From the NCBI GenBank assembly GCA_011033025.1, contig WFMF01000634.1:1-64000 (forward strand): a DNA stretch of 64,000 bases. Direction: 5' to 3'. Of this stretch, positions 42,501-54,500 are shown piece after piece. The notes below the pieces were generated by a model. That model was not told where the DNA came from. It worked only from the letters and a program-made list of their open reading frames with translations, and ran no database searches. This DNA comes from Beroe forskalii. Taxonomy: Eukaryota; Ctenophora; Nuda; Beroida; Beroidae. A program made the position numbers and the translations under genes. Numbering within the stretch: the first letter of the stretch is position 1; each line of letters begins with the position of its first letter.

Positions 42501-45228
42501 ATTATGCGCCTGAAACCACTGAACCAATGATATTCGCCAGTTTTCCTTTGTTTTCCTGTAAAATCCAAAAAAACCCTATTTTTACCTCTCAAAACAGTGA
42601 TCCAGGACGTTCTTCATTTCTGAGGCACCCAAGATCCGAAATCGAAAAGCTTTTGGCCGATTGAGCTGAAAATTTGCACGCCATCCATGGACGACCTAAG
42701 AAAGACATACCATACTTCAGAATCCCGAAATCAGCCATTTTCTGTCTGTTATGGGGGGTTAAAATCGCGTTTTTCGGCTTAAAAAACTGCCTTTTTTGGC
42801 CCCTTATTGGGCGTAGATATCTCATGGGTGGTCAAATAGAAGTGTATCTGGTCATAAATTATGCGCCTGAAACCACTGAACCAATGATATTCGCCAGTTT
42901 TCCTTGGTTTTCCTGTAAAATCCAAAAGGCCCTATTTTTACCTCTCAAAACAGTGATCCAGGAAGTTCTTCATTTCTGAGGCACCCAAGATCCGAAATCG
43001 AAAAACTTTGGCCGATTGAGCTGAAAATTTGCATGCCATCCATGGACGACCTAAGAAAGACATACCATACTTCAGAATCCCGAAATCAGCCATTTTCTGT
43101 CTGTTATGGGGGTTAAAATCGCGTTTTTCGGCTTAAAACTGCCTTTTTTCGCCCCTTATTGGGCGTAGATGTCTCATGGGTGGTCAAATAGAAGTGTATC
43201 TGGTCATAAATTATGCGCCTGAAACCACTGAACCAATGATATTCGCCAGTTTTCCTTTGTTTTCCTGTAAAATCCAAAAACCCTATTTTTACCTCTCAAA
43301 ACAGTGATCCAGGATGTTCTTCATTTCTGAGGCACCCAAGATCCGAAATCGAAAAGCTTTGGCCGATTGAGCTGAAAATTTGCACGCCATCCATGGACGA
43401 CCTAAGAAAGACATACCATACTTCAGAATCCCGAAATCAGCCATTTTCTGTCTGTTATGGGGGGTTAAAATCGCGTTTTTCGGCTTAAAACTGCCTTTTT
43501 TCGCCCCTTATTGGGCGTAGATGTCTCATGGGTGGTCAAATAGAAGTGTATCTGGTCATAAATTATGCGCCTGAAACCACTGAACCAATGATATTCGCCA
43601 GTTTTCCTTTGTTTTCCTGTAATATCCAAAAAACCCTATTTTTACCTCTCAAAACAGTGATCCAGGATGTTCTTCATTTCTGAGGCACCCAAGATCCGAA
43701 ATCGAAAAGCTTTGGCCGATTGAGCTGAAAATTTTGCACGCCATCCATGGACGACCTAAGAAAGATATACCATACTCCAGAATCCCGAAATCAGCCATTT
43801 TCTGTCTGTTGTGGGAGGTTAAAATCGCGTTTTTCGGCTTAAAACTGCCTTTTTCGCCCCTTATTGGGCGTAGATGTCTCATGGGTGGTCAAATAGAAGT
43901 GTATCTGGTCATAAATTATGCGCCTGAAACCACTGAACCAATGATATTCGCCAGTTTTCCTTTGTTTTCCTGTAAAATCCAAAAAACCCTACCTATTTTT
44001 ACCTCTCAAAACAGTGATCCAGGATGTTCTTCATTTCTGAGGCACCCAAAATCCGAAATCGAATAGCTTTGGCCGATTGAGCTGAAAATTTGCACGCCAT
44101 CCATGGACGACCTAAGAAAGACATACCATACTTCAGAATCCCGAAATCAGCCATTTTCTGTCTGTTATGGGGGGTTAAAATCGCGTTTTTGGGCTTAAGA
44201 ACTGCCTTTTTCGCCCCTTATTGGGCGTAGATGTCTCATGGGTGGTCAAATAGAAGTGTATCTGGTCATAAATTATGCGCCTGAAACCACTGAACCAATG
44301 ATATTCGCCAGTTTTCCTTTGTTTTCCTGTAAAATCCAAAAACCCTATTTTTACCTCTCAAAACAGTGATCCAGGATGTTCTTCATTTCTGAGGCACCCA
44401 AGATCCGAAATCGAAAAGCTTTGGCCGATTGAGCTGAAAATTTGCACGCCATCCATGGACGACCTAAGAAAGACATACCATACTTCAGAATCCCGAAATC
44501 AGCCATTTTCTGTCTGTTATGGGGGGTTAAAATCGCGTTTTTCGGCTTAAAACTGCCTTTTTCGCCCCTTATTGGGCGTAGATGTCTCATGGTGGTCAAA
44601 TAGAAGTGTATCTGGTCATAAATTATGCGCCTGAAACCACTGAACCAATGATATTCGCCAGTTTTCCTTTGTTTTTCCTGTAAAATCCAAAAACCCTATT
44701 TTTACCTCTCAAAACAGTGATCCATTTCGGCTTAAAACTGCCTTTTCGCCTTATTGGGCGTAGATGTCTCATATGGGTGGTCAAATAGAAGTGTATCTGG
44801 TCATAAATTATGCGCCTGAAACCACTGAACCAATGATATTCGCCAGTTTTCCTTTGTTTTCCTGTAAATCCAAAAACCTATTTTACCTCTCAAAACAGTG
44901 ATCCAGGACGTTCTTCATTTCTGAGGCACCCAAGATCCGAAATCGAAAAGCTTTGGCCGATTGAGCTGAAAATTTGCACACGCCATCCACGGACGACCTA
45001 AGAAAAGACATACCATACTTCAGAATCCCGAAATCAGCCATTTCTGTCTGTTATGGGGGTTAAAATCGTTTTTCGGCCAAAAACTGCATTTTTTCGCCCC
45101 TTATTGGGCGTATATGTCTCATGGGTGGTCAAATAGTAGTGTATCTGGTCATAAATTATGCGCCTGAAACCACTGAAGCAATGATATTCGCCAGTTTTAC
45201 TTTGTTTTCCTGTAAAATGCAAAAAAAC
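30522..45228 (-). repeat. Satellite array 2 (~352-bp units, about 40 copies) inside intron e19-e20
   Basis: Tandem units with the landmark 'catccatggacgacctaag' recurring every ~350-360 bp (31,397, 31,755, 32,107, 32,457, 32,818 and so on). Orientation is opposite to array 1. Partial units occur at ~30,860 and ~44,724. The first ~60 bp are a diverged edge unit shared with the edge of array 1. Units are close to each other in sequence, suggesting ongoing homogenisation. The unit is open on both strands for ~60-115 codons but has no translation evidence. Confidence 0.96.
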
Positions 45229-45238
45229 CTCCTATCAG

Positions 45239-45368
45239 GACCTGTGAAGCTGCCACTAAAACGTGTTCTGTGGACGTATCCGATCAGCTGCTGTGTCGGG
45301 GTAACTCCATCTGCTCCATTACCCCTACTGATCTGAATATCAAACACTGCCAAGAAGTCCAGGGACTG
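45239..45368 (+). CDS. LRP-like gene, right copy: exon e20 (cysteine-rich)
   Basis: A 130-nt exon, acceptor 'ctcctatcag', donor 'gtgagt', phase 2 to 0. Encodes 'TCEAATKTCSVDVSDQLLC' and 'GNSICSITPTDLNIKHC', five cysteines, an EGF-like or related linker. The acceptor and first 32 nt are the downstream member of the 42-bp duplication that brackets array 2. Both phases fit the neighbouring exons. Confidence 0.85.
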
Positions 45369-45608
45369 GTGAGTCTAATTTGTAAATTCAAAGGAATTTA
45401 TGTAGGAATACTTTGTTTTGTAGGAAGAATGATGCTGCTTCTTAGAAGCCTTGATATATTAGTGGCGCCCCTTGCAAAAATATGAATGGATTCGGAATTG
45501 ATCTCACCCTTCCCAGTTCCCTCCCTGTTGTCAAATATGATGGTAGTCATGAGTAAGTTTACGCCTTCAAGCCAGTAGATTAAACTTTAACACCCAATCC
45601 TTTACTAG

Positions 45609-45768
45609 ATTCTTGAAGTAGAGTGGGAGTGTAGCAAGGGTAACACAGCCTGTGGAGACCCATCCTTCTGTAACAACGGGATATGTATTGCTGATCCGGT
45701 TACTGATAAACCGAGATGTTTGTGTGACGAACTCTACACCTTCAACTCTACGGATAACTCATGCTATC
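45609..45768 (+). CDS. LRP-like gene, right copy: exon e21 (EGF-like)
   Basis: A 160-nt exon, acceptor 'tttactag', donor 'gtgagt', phase 0 to 1. Encodes 'CSKGNTACGDPSFCNNGICI' and 'CLCDELYTFNSTDNSCY', a seven-cysteine EGF-like pattern with an N-S-T sequon. It follows e20 directly in phase. Confidence 0.87.
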
Positions 45769-45932
45769 GTGAGTGGTATTAGTTTAGTTATTTTGTTGAG
45801 AGGCGCAATCAATGGCCCACGAAATTGTTAGTCTTACTTACAAAAAGCTGGGAAATGGGAATCCGGAATCTAAGTGTGGCGGCAACGAATATCTCCACTT
45901 TTTTCTGATTTAATCTTTAATAAACTACCCAG

Positions 45933-46012
45933 ACGAAGAACAACGTATTGTCCTCGGCATTGGTGACAGATTTGGGGTGTATGTTTCTAACGGGAATTCA
46001 AACCAAATCGAG
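45933..46012 (+). CDS. LRP-like gene, right copy: exon e22 (start of propeller 3)
   Basis: An 80-nt exon, acceptor 'ctacccag', donor 'gtaatg', phase 1 to 0. Encodes 'EEQRIVLGIGDRFGVYVSNG' and 'NSNQIE', matching the first strand after an EGF in LRP propellers. Confidence 0.8.
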
Positions 46013-46224
46013 GTAATGGCCAGCATCATGTTTTGCTTGCTGCATGCCATGTTTTCATTTTCAAGGCTCCTTTTTACATGTTCAACGCCACTGTGATACT
46101 ATCATTCAAGTTTCTAGCGAGATATTTTTTTCAAGAATCAATAAGCTTAATTATTAATTGAAAAGCTTTTGTCTAAAAACTGCTGGAAGTGAGCGAATGC
46201 TTGAAATTCCCACGCCCCTCGTAA

Positions 46225-46300
46225 TTGCGCGGCGCGATTAAAGCATTTACAGCGCGTACAGTTTACAAAAGGATCCGCGCGCTACGCGAACTAAATTCTG
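46225..46300. repeat. GC-rich dispersed element, third copy
   Basis: 'gcggcgcgattaaagcattt' and 'ccgcgcgctacgcgaac' in intron e22-e23. Related to 6,486-6,582 and 28,713-28,806 but at a non-homologous site, so it is a dispersed element. Confidence 0.6.
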
Positions 46301-46420
46301 CTGTGGAACAAAATTTGCATAGCAGCGATATTGTAAATTTTGTACCGACCACGAAAGAATTTCAAAAATGATCAGGTTAAGAAAGATAGAAAGTTAAAAA
46401 AAAGGAAAAACCTTCTTCAG

Positions 46421-46562
46421 GGCCTGCCGCTGCTGCCGGGTAAAGTTGGAGGTATTTCCCACATAGCTGCCCAAGATGACATGGTGTACTGGTGGAATAA
46501 CGTGACGAGGAATATTTACAATGCTGTCTTACTGACAGAGGGAACTACTGTCACCCTAGCTG
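46421..46562 (+). CDS. LRP-like gene, right copy: exon e23 (propeller 3 blade)
   Basis: A 142-nt exon, acceptor 'cttcttcag', donor 'gtaggt', phase 0 to 1. Encodes 'GGISHIAAQDDMVYWWNNVT' and 'RNIYNAVLLTEGTTVTLAG', a YWTD-like blade. This is the last exon I can support. The next should follow in phase 1, but only repeat sequence is seen before the N gap. Confidence 0.85.
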
Positions 46563-48446
46563 GTAGGTTTCTATGTTTTCTGCATTAGGAAAGTGAAAAA
46601 TTTTATTTTGCATATTATGAAAAGGTGTTTAGAATTGAACGATCAGGTTTATCTTGAGTTCCTCATTTCAGCCATCAGACAGCTGCTATTGCAGTATGTG
46701 ACTGGCTTCCAGAGAGTGTACTAGAACCAAATAATGATGCATTTATACGCAGAGTTTTCCCCAAGTCCAATTGTGTCAGAGTATTTTCTGAATTTTAATC
46801 AGTATCCCGGGGGGGGGGTCCTCTATTAAACTTACTAGTTAACTCATGAAATTTTGCAGGTCAGTACAGTTTGATCCAACTAAGAAAATGCTGCTTTCAG
46901 AATTTTGAATTTCGGCCATTTTCACGATTTACAGCCTCTCAAAAACCCAATTTTCGGCCTAAAATGGACTTCTTTGTCTATAATTGTTCACAAGGACCAA
47001 CAAGAATTGCGCCTGCCGGCGTATTTCTTGAGCCCGTTTTTCCCGTATGCAGGCGCTTAATTTCCTGTTCCCTGGGGCTTGGTACACAAACACGCCGTCA
47101 TTTGATCTACGACCATTGTCCGTCTTATTTACTGACATGGTGAGTTGACTATAAACTTATATGACCTCAAAATCAAGGTACAATCGCGTTTGTACACCGA
47201 CGAGAATTGAGAGAAAGAGGTTTTCTTTAATAGAAATAAGAGTTATCTTAAATAATTTTCCGTGATAAAACGCTTCTTCTATCAACTTCAAGTGTCACAT
47301 GATAGTCACAACTCACATCACAATACTAACATCATTGAATAAGTTTCATTAAATATTCCTTGTTATGCACGGGCGCTATATAGTACATTTCCTTCTACAA
47401 ATTTGAATTAACGCGCAGATCTGAATATCACGTGGGCGATTTCGTTTCACGTGCCAAATGTTTGCGCGCGTTCCCGCCATTTCATAGAACTCTTTCAAGA
47501 TTTGTTTAGTTGCGCTGTTGAGAGTTTCATAACTTTGATCAACATTTTCGTTACGCGTTACATTTCTTTTGTGTGGTGTTGCAGATATCAAACCATTGTA
47601 ATGTTCGATATTATTGTGCCCCGCCTTGATAATTTCAAGATTGAGATACACAGTATGATTACTGACCAAGATAAAAGATTCAGATATATCATTATTATCA
47701 ATCACGAACCGAGACAAACTCGAACATGTTTTACTTTCTCAAGTCAATTCTTTAGATCATTCGTTACTGATTGCACAAATACTGCCCATTGTAAATTGGC
47801 CCGAATTGCCCGCTACTTAAACATAGCCAAATGACTGTGTGATTGAAATCAAATCAATTATTTGATTGATTCCGTGAAAAATTGATATTGTTTTGATTTG
47901 ATGATTAAATAATTGTAGAATTTTGAAAAAAGAATTTACCGAGCATTGAACTCAAATACCTACTAAGCAGCCCAGTTAGCTAGCTGTAGCCCACAATGCA
48001 AAGGATGCCACTACACCAAGCTACTCTGACGCGAGTGATATTATAAAGGAGCAGTTGGATGCATGAAAATGGAGCATACGACGACGACGACGACGACCAA
48101 CTTTTGTCGCGCGCAGCACACCACCTATTTCAGATTTAACAGTACGCGTAAAGGTAGTATACACACAACCCCAAAATACACGATCTCTGCTAACCTATTC
48201 TCAATGCCTTTTTGTAAAACAAAAAATAAGGCTGAAAACTGCTTTTATCCATGTGACTGGCTCTCAGAGAGTGTACTAGAACCAAATAATGATGCATTTA
48301 TACGCAGAGTTTTCCCCAAGTCCAATTGTCCAGGTATTTTCTGAATTTGGCTTCTTTTTCTATAATTGTTCCAAAAGGGCCAAAAAAAAAGGCGAAAACT
48401 GCTTTTATCCCTATAGCTCCAGAGTGTACTGAACAAAAATAATGAT
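46563..48446. other. Region downstream of e23: second repeat family, otherwise unassigned
   Basis: 46,698-46,776 and 48,257-48,332 share ~78 bp ('gtgtactagaaccaaataat' and onward), and a third copy starts near 48,408, so this is a partly tandem repeat family different from the 352-bp satellite. A (acg)n microsatellite lies at ~48,075-48,099. Overlapping open frames on both strands at 47,376-47,834 have no recognisable domain. No gene is called. Confidence 0.6.
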
Positions 48447-48546
48447 NNNNNNNNNNNNNNNNNNNNNNNNNNNNNNNNNNNNNNNNNNNNNNNNNNNNNN
48501 NNNNNNNNNNNNNNNNNNNNNNNNNNNNNNNNNNNNNNNNNNNNNN
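48447..48546. other. 100-N assembly gap
   Basis: Exactly 100 N, the usual placeholder for a scaffold join of unknown length. Linkage and orientation of array 3 relative to the gene depend on this join. Confidence 0.99.
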
Positions 48547-51500
48547 ATGCCTTTTTCGCCTTATTGAGCGTAGATGTCTCATAGATTGTCAAATAGAAGT
48601 GTCTGGTCATTATGCACTGAAACCACTGAACCAATGATATTCAGTTTTCTTTGTTTTCCTGTAAAATCCAAAAACCCTTTTGTACCTCTCTCAAAACAGT
48701 GATCCAGGATGTCCTTCATTTTGAGGCACCCAAGATCCGAAATCGAAAAGCTTTGGCCGATTGAGCTGAAAAATTTGTACACCATCCATGGACGACCTTA
48801 TTAAAGACATACCATACTTCAGAGTCTCGAAATCAGCCATTTTCTGTCTGTTATAGTTTAAAATCGCGTTTTCGGCTTAAAAACAGCCTTTTTTCGCCCC
48901 TAATTGGGCGTAGATGTCTCATGGTGGTCAAATAGAAGTGCATCTGGTCATAAATTATGCGCCTGAAACCACTGAACCAATGATATTCGCCAGTTTTTCT
49001 TGTTTTACTGTAAAATAAAAACCCTATTTTACCCCTCAAAACAGTGATTAGGCCGTCTTCATTTCTGAGGCACCCAAGATCCGAAATCGAAAAGCTTTGG
49101 CCGATTGAGCTGAAAATTTGCACGCCATCCATGGACGACCTAAAGAAAAGACATACCATACTAGAAGTCCTGAAATCAGCCATTTCTGTCTGTTATGGGG
49201 GTTAAACTGCGTTTTTGGGCTTAAAAACTGCCTTTTCGCCCCTTATTGGGCGTAGATGTATCATGGGTGGTCAAATAGAAGTGACCTGGTCATAAATTAT
49301 GCCTGAAACCACTGAACCAATGATATTCGCCAGTTTTTTGTTTTCCTGTAAAATCCAAAAACCCTATTTTACCTCTCAAAACAGTGATCCAGGACGTTCT
49401 TCATTTCTGAGGCACCCAAGATCCGAAAATCGAAAGCTTTGGCTGATTGAGCTGAAAATTTGCACGCCATCCATGGACAACCTAAGAAGGATATACAATA
49501 TAGAATCCCGAAATCAGCCATTTTCTGTCTGTTATGGGGGTTAAAATCGCGTTTTCGGCTTAAAAACTGCCTTTTTCGCCCCTTGGGCGTAGATGTCTCA
49601 TGGTGGTCAAATAGAAGTGTATCTGGTCATAAATTATGCGCCTGAAACCACTGAACCAATGATATTCGCCAGTTTCCTTTGTTTTCCTGTAAAATCCAAA
49701 AAACCCTATTTTTACCTCTCAAAACAGTGATCCAGGACGTTCTTCATTTCTGAGGCACCCAAGATCCGAAATCGAAAAGCTTTGCCCTTTGGCCGATTGA
49801 GCTGAAAATTTGCACGCCATCCATGGACGACCTAAGAAAGACATACCATACTTCAGAATCCCGAAATCAGCCATTTTCTGTCTGTTATGGGGGTTAAAAT
49901 CGCGTTTTTCGGCTTAAAACTGCCTTTTTCGCCCCTTATTGGGCGTAGATGTCTCATGGGTGGTCAAATAAGTGTATCTGGTCATAAATTATGTGCCTGA
50001 AACCACTGAACCAATGATATTCGCCAGTTTTCCTTTGTTTTCCTGTAAAAATAAAAAACCCTATTTTACCTCTCAAAACAGTGATCTAGGCCGGTCTTCA
50101 TTTCTGAGGCACCCAAGATCCGAAATCGAAAAGCTTGGCCAATTGAGCTGAAAATTTGCACACCATCCATGGACGACCTAAGAAAGACATACAATACTTC
50201 AGAATCCCGAAATCAGCCATTTTCTGTCTGTTATGGGGGTTAAAATCGCGTTTTTCGGGCTTAAAACTGCCTTTTTTCGCCCCTTATTGGGCGTAGATGT
50301 CTCATGGGTGGTCAAATAGAAGTGTGTCTGGTCATAAATTATGCGCCTGAAACCACTGAACCAATGATATTCGCCAGTTTTCCTTTGTTTTCCTGTAAAA
50401 ATCCAAAAACCCCTATTTTACCTCTCAAAACAGTGATCCAGGATGTTCTTCATTTCTGAGGCACCCAAGATCCGAAATCGAAAAGCTTTTGGCCGATTGA
50501 GCTGAAAATTTGCACGCCATCCATGGACGACCTAAGAAAGACATACCATACTTCAGAATCCCGAAATCAGCCATTTTCTGTCTGTTATGGGGGGTTAAAA
50601 TCGCGTTTTCGGCTTAAAACTGCCTTTTTTCGCCCCTTATTGGGCGTAGATGTCTCATGGTGGTCAAATAGAAGTGTATCTGGTCATAAATTATGCGCCT
50701 GAAACCACTGAACCAATGATATTCGCCAGTTTTCCTTTGTTTTCCTGTAAAATCCAAAAAACCTATTTTACCTCTCAAAACAGTGATCCAGTATGTTCTT
50801 CATTTCTGAGGCACCCAAGATCCGAAATCGAAAAGCTTTGGCCGATTGAGCTGAAAATTTGCACGCCATCCATGGACGACCTATGAAAGACATACCATAC
50901 TTCAGAATCCCGAAATCAGCCATTTTCTGTCTGTTAATGGGGGTTAAAATCGCGTTTTTCGGCTTAAAAACTGCCTTTTTTCGCCCCCTATTGGGCGTAG
51001 ATGTCTCATGGGTGGTCAAATAGAAGTGTATCTGGTCATAAATTATGCGCCTGAAACCACTGAACCAATGATATTCGCCAGTTTTCCTTTGTTTTCCTGT
51101 AAAATCCAAAAAACCCTATTTTTACCTCTCAAAACAGTGATCCAGGACGTTCTTCATTTCTGAGGCACCCAAGATCCGAAATCGAAAAGCTTTGGCCGAT
51201 TGAGCTGAAAATTTGCACGCCATCCATGGACGACCTAAGAAAGACATACCATACTTCAGAATCCCGAAATCAGCCATTTTCTGTCTGTTATGGGGGGTTA
51301 AAATCGCGTTTTTGGGCTTAAACTGCCTTTTTTCGCCCCTTATTGGGCGTAGATGTCTCATGGGTGGTCAAATAGAAGTGTATCTGGTCATAAATTATGC
51401 GCCTGAAACCACTGAACCAATGATATTCGCCAGTTTTCCTTTGTTTTCCTGTAAATCCAAAAACCCTATTTTACCTCTCAAAAAACAGTGATCCAGGATG

Positions 51501-54500
51501 TTCTTCATTTCTGAGGCACCCAAGATCCGAAATCGAAAAACTTTGGCCGATTGAGCTGAAAATTTGCACGCCATCCATGGACGACCTAAGAAAGACATAC
51601 CATACTTCAGAATCCCGAAATCAGCCATTTTCTGTCTGTTATGGGGGTTAAAATCGCGTTTTTCGGCTTAAAACTGCCTTTTTCGCCCCCTTATTGGGCG
51701 TAGATGTCTCATGGGTGGTCAAATAGAAGTGTATCTGGTCATAAATTATGCGCCTGAAACCACTGAACCAATGATATTCGCTTTTCCTTTGTTTTCCTGT
51801 AAAATCCAAAAACCCTATTTTTTACCTCTCAAAACAGTGATCCAGGATGTTCTTCATTTCTGAGGCACCCAAGATCCGAAATCGAAAAGCTTTGGCCGAT
51901 TGAGCTGAAAATTTGCACGCCATCCATGGACGACCTAAGAAAGACATACCATACTTCAGAATCCCGAAATCAGCCATTTTCTGTCTGTTATGGGGGTTAA
52001 AATCGCGTTTTTCGGCTTAAAAACTGCCTTTTTCGCCCCTTATTGGGCGTAGATGTCTCATGGGTGGTCAAATAGAAGTGTATCTGGTCATAAATTATGC
52101 GCCTGAAACCACTGAACCAATGATATTCGCCAGTTTTCCTTTGTTTTCCTGTAAAACTAAAAACCCTATTTTTACCTCTCAAAACAGTGATCCAGGATGT
52201 TCTTCATTTCTGAGGCACCCAAGATCCGAAATCGAAAAGCTTTGGCCGATTGAGCTGAAAATTTGCACGCCATCCATGGACGACCTAAGAAAGACATACC
52301 ATACTTCAGAATCCCGAACAGCCATTTTCTGTCTGTTATGGGGGTTAAAATCGCGTTTTTCGGCTTAAAACTGCTTTTTTCGCCCCTTTATTGGGCGTAG
52401 ATGTCTCATGGGTGGTCAAATAGAAGTGTATCTGGTCATAAATTATTCGTCTGAAACCACTGAACCAATGATATTCGCCAGTTTTCCTTTGTTTTCCTGT
52501 AATATCCAAAAACCCTATTTTTACCTCTCAAAACAGTGATCCATGATGTTCTTCATTTCTGAGGCGCCCAAGATCCGAAATCGAAAAGCTTTGGCCGATT
52601 GAGCTGAAAATTTGCACGCCATCCATGGACGACCTAAGAAAGACATACCATACTTCAGAATCCCGAAATCAGCCATTTTCTGTCTGTTATGGGGGTTAAA
52701 AACGCGTTTTTGGGCTTAAAACTGCCTTTTTTCGCCCCTTTATTGGGCGTAGATGTCTCATGGGTGGTCAAATAGAAGTGTATCTGGTCATAAATTATTC
52801 GGCCTGAAACCACTGAACCAATGATATTCGCCAGTTTTCCTTTGTTTTCCTGTAAAATCCTAAAAAACCTATTTTTACCTCTCTCAAAACAGTGATCCAG
52901 GTGTGTCTTCATTTCTGAGGCACCCAAGATCCGAAATCGAAAAGCTTTTTGGCCGATTGAGCTGAAAATTTGCACGCCATCCATGGACGACCTAAGAAAG
53001 GGGCATACCATACTTCAGAATCCCGAAATCAGCCATTTTCTGTCTGTTATGGGGGTTAAAATCGCGTTTTTCGGCTTAAAACTGCCTTTTTTTCGCCCCT
53101 TATTGGGCGTAGATGTCTCATGGGTGGTCAAATAGAAGTGTATCTGGTCATAAATTATGCGCCTGAAACCACTGAACCAATGATATTCGCCAGTTTTCCT
53201 TTGTTTTCCTGTAAAATCCAAAAACCCTATTTTTTTTCTCTCAAAACAGTGATCCAGGATGTTCTTCATTTCTGAGGCACCCAAGATCCGAAATCGAAAA
53301 GCTTTGGCCGATTGAGCTGAAAATTTGCACGCCATCCATGGACGACCTAAGAAAGACATACCATACTTCAGAATCCCGAAATCAGCCATTTTCTGTCTGT
53401 TATGGGGGTTAAAATCGCGTTTTTCGGCTTAAAAACTGCCTTTTTTAGCCCTTTATTGGGCGTAGATGTCTCATGGGTGGTCAAATAGAAGTGTATCTGG
53501 TCATAAATTATGCGCCTGAAACCACTGAACCAATGATATTCGCCAGTTTTCCTTTGTTTTCCTGTAAAATCCAAAAAAACCCTATTTTTACCTCTCAAAA
53601 CAGTGATCCAGGATGTTCTTCATTTCTGAGGCACCCAAGATCCGAAATCGAAAAGCTTTGGCCGATTGAGCTGAAAATTTGCACGCCATCCATGGACGAC
53701 CTAAGAAAGACATACCATACTTCAGAATCCCGAAATCAGCCATTTTCTGTCTGTTATGGAGGGTTAAAATCGCGTTTTTCGGCTTAAAACTGCTTTTTTC
53801 GCCCCTTATTGGGCGTAGATGTCTCATGGGGTCAAATAGAAGTGTATCTGGTCATAAATTATGCGCCTAAACCACTGAACCAATGATATTCGCCAGTTTT
53901 CCTTTGTTTTCCTGTAAAATCCAAAAACCCTATTTTTACCTCTCAAAACAGTGATCCAGGATGTTCTTCATTTCTGAGGCACCCAAGATCCGAAATCGAA
54001 AAGCTTTGGCCGATTGAGCTGAAAATTTGCACGCCATCCATGGACGACCTAAGAAAGACATACCATACTTCAGAATCCCGAAATCAGCCATTTTCTGTCT
54101 GTTATGGGGGGTAAAATCGCGTTTTTCGGCTTAAAAACTGCCTTTTTTCGCCCCTTATTGGGCGTAGATGTCTCATGGGTGGTCAAATAGAAGTGTATCT
54201 GGTCATAAATTATGCGCCTGAAACCACTGAACCAATGATATTCGCCAGTTTTCCTTTGTTTTCCTGTAAAATCCAAAAACCCTATTTTTACCTCTCAAAA
54301 CAGTGATCCAGGATGTTCTTCATTTCTGAGGCACCCAAGATCCGAAATCGAAAAGCTTTGGCCGATTGAGCTGAAAATTTGCACGCCATCCATGGACGAC
54401 CTAAGAAAGACATACCATACTTCAGAATCCCGAAATCAGCCATTTTCTGTCTGTTATGGGGGTTAAAATCGCGTTTTTCGGCTTAAAACTGCTTTTTTTC

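Noticed and set aside
30522..45228. CENP-B box in the 352-bp satellite
   Set aside because: I checked the TTCG-containing stretches of the unit. None has the spaced A and CGGG positions of the box.
30342..45239. Array 2 as an insertion in the middle of an exon that destroys the gene
   Set aside because: First considered because the 42-bp duplicate is exonic. The downstream copy carries its own AG acceptor, and the phases of e19, e20 and e21 all fit, so the array lies within an intron.
45517..45552. Small exon between e20 and e21 (after 'tcccag')
   Set aside because: In the phase set by e20 it contains a stop, and e20 already joins e21 in phase 0.
47376..47834. 127-codon plus-strand and 113-codon minus-strand frames
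   Set aside because: They overlap on opposite strands, match no family I know and have no splice context. Too weak to call.
48447..48546. Biological boundary at the start of array 3
   Set aside because: It is a 100-N scaffold gap, so the adjacency is a scaffolding statement and not sequence evidence.
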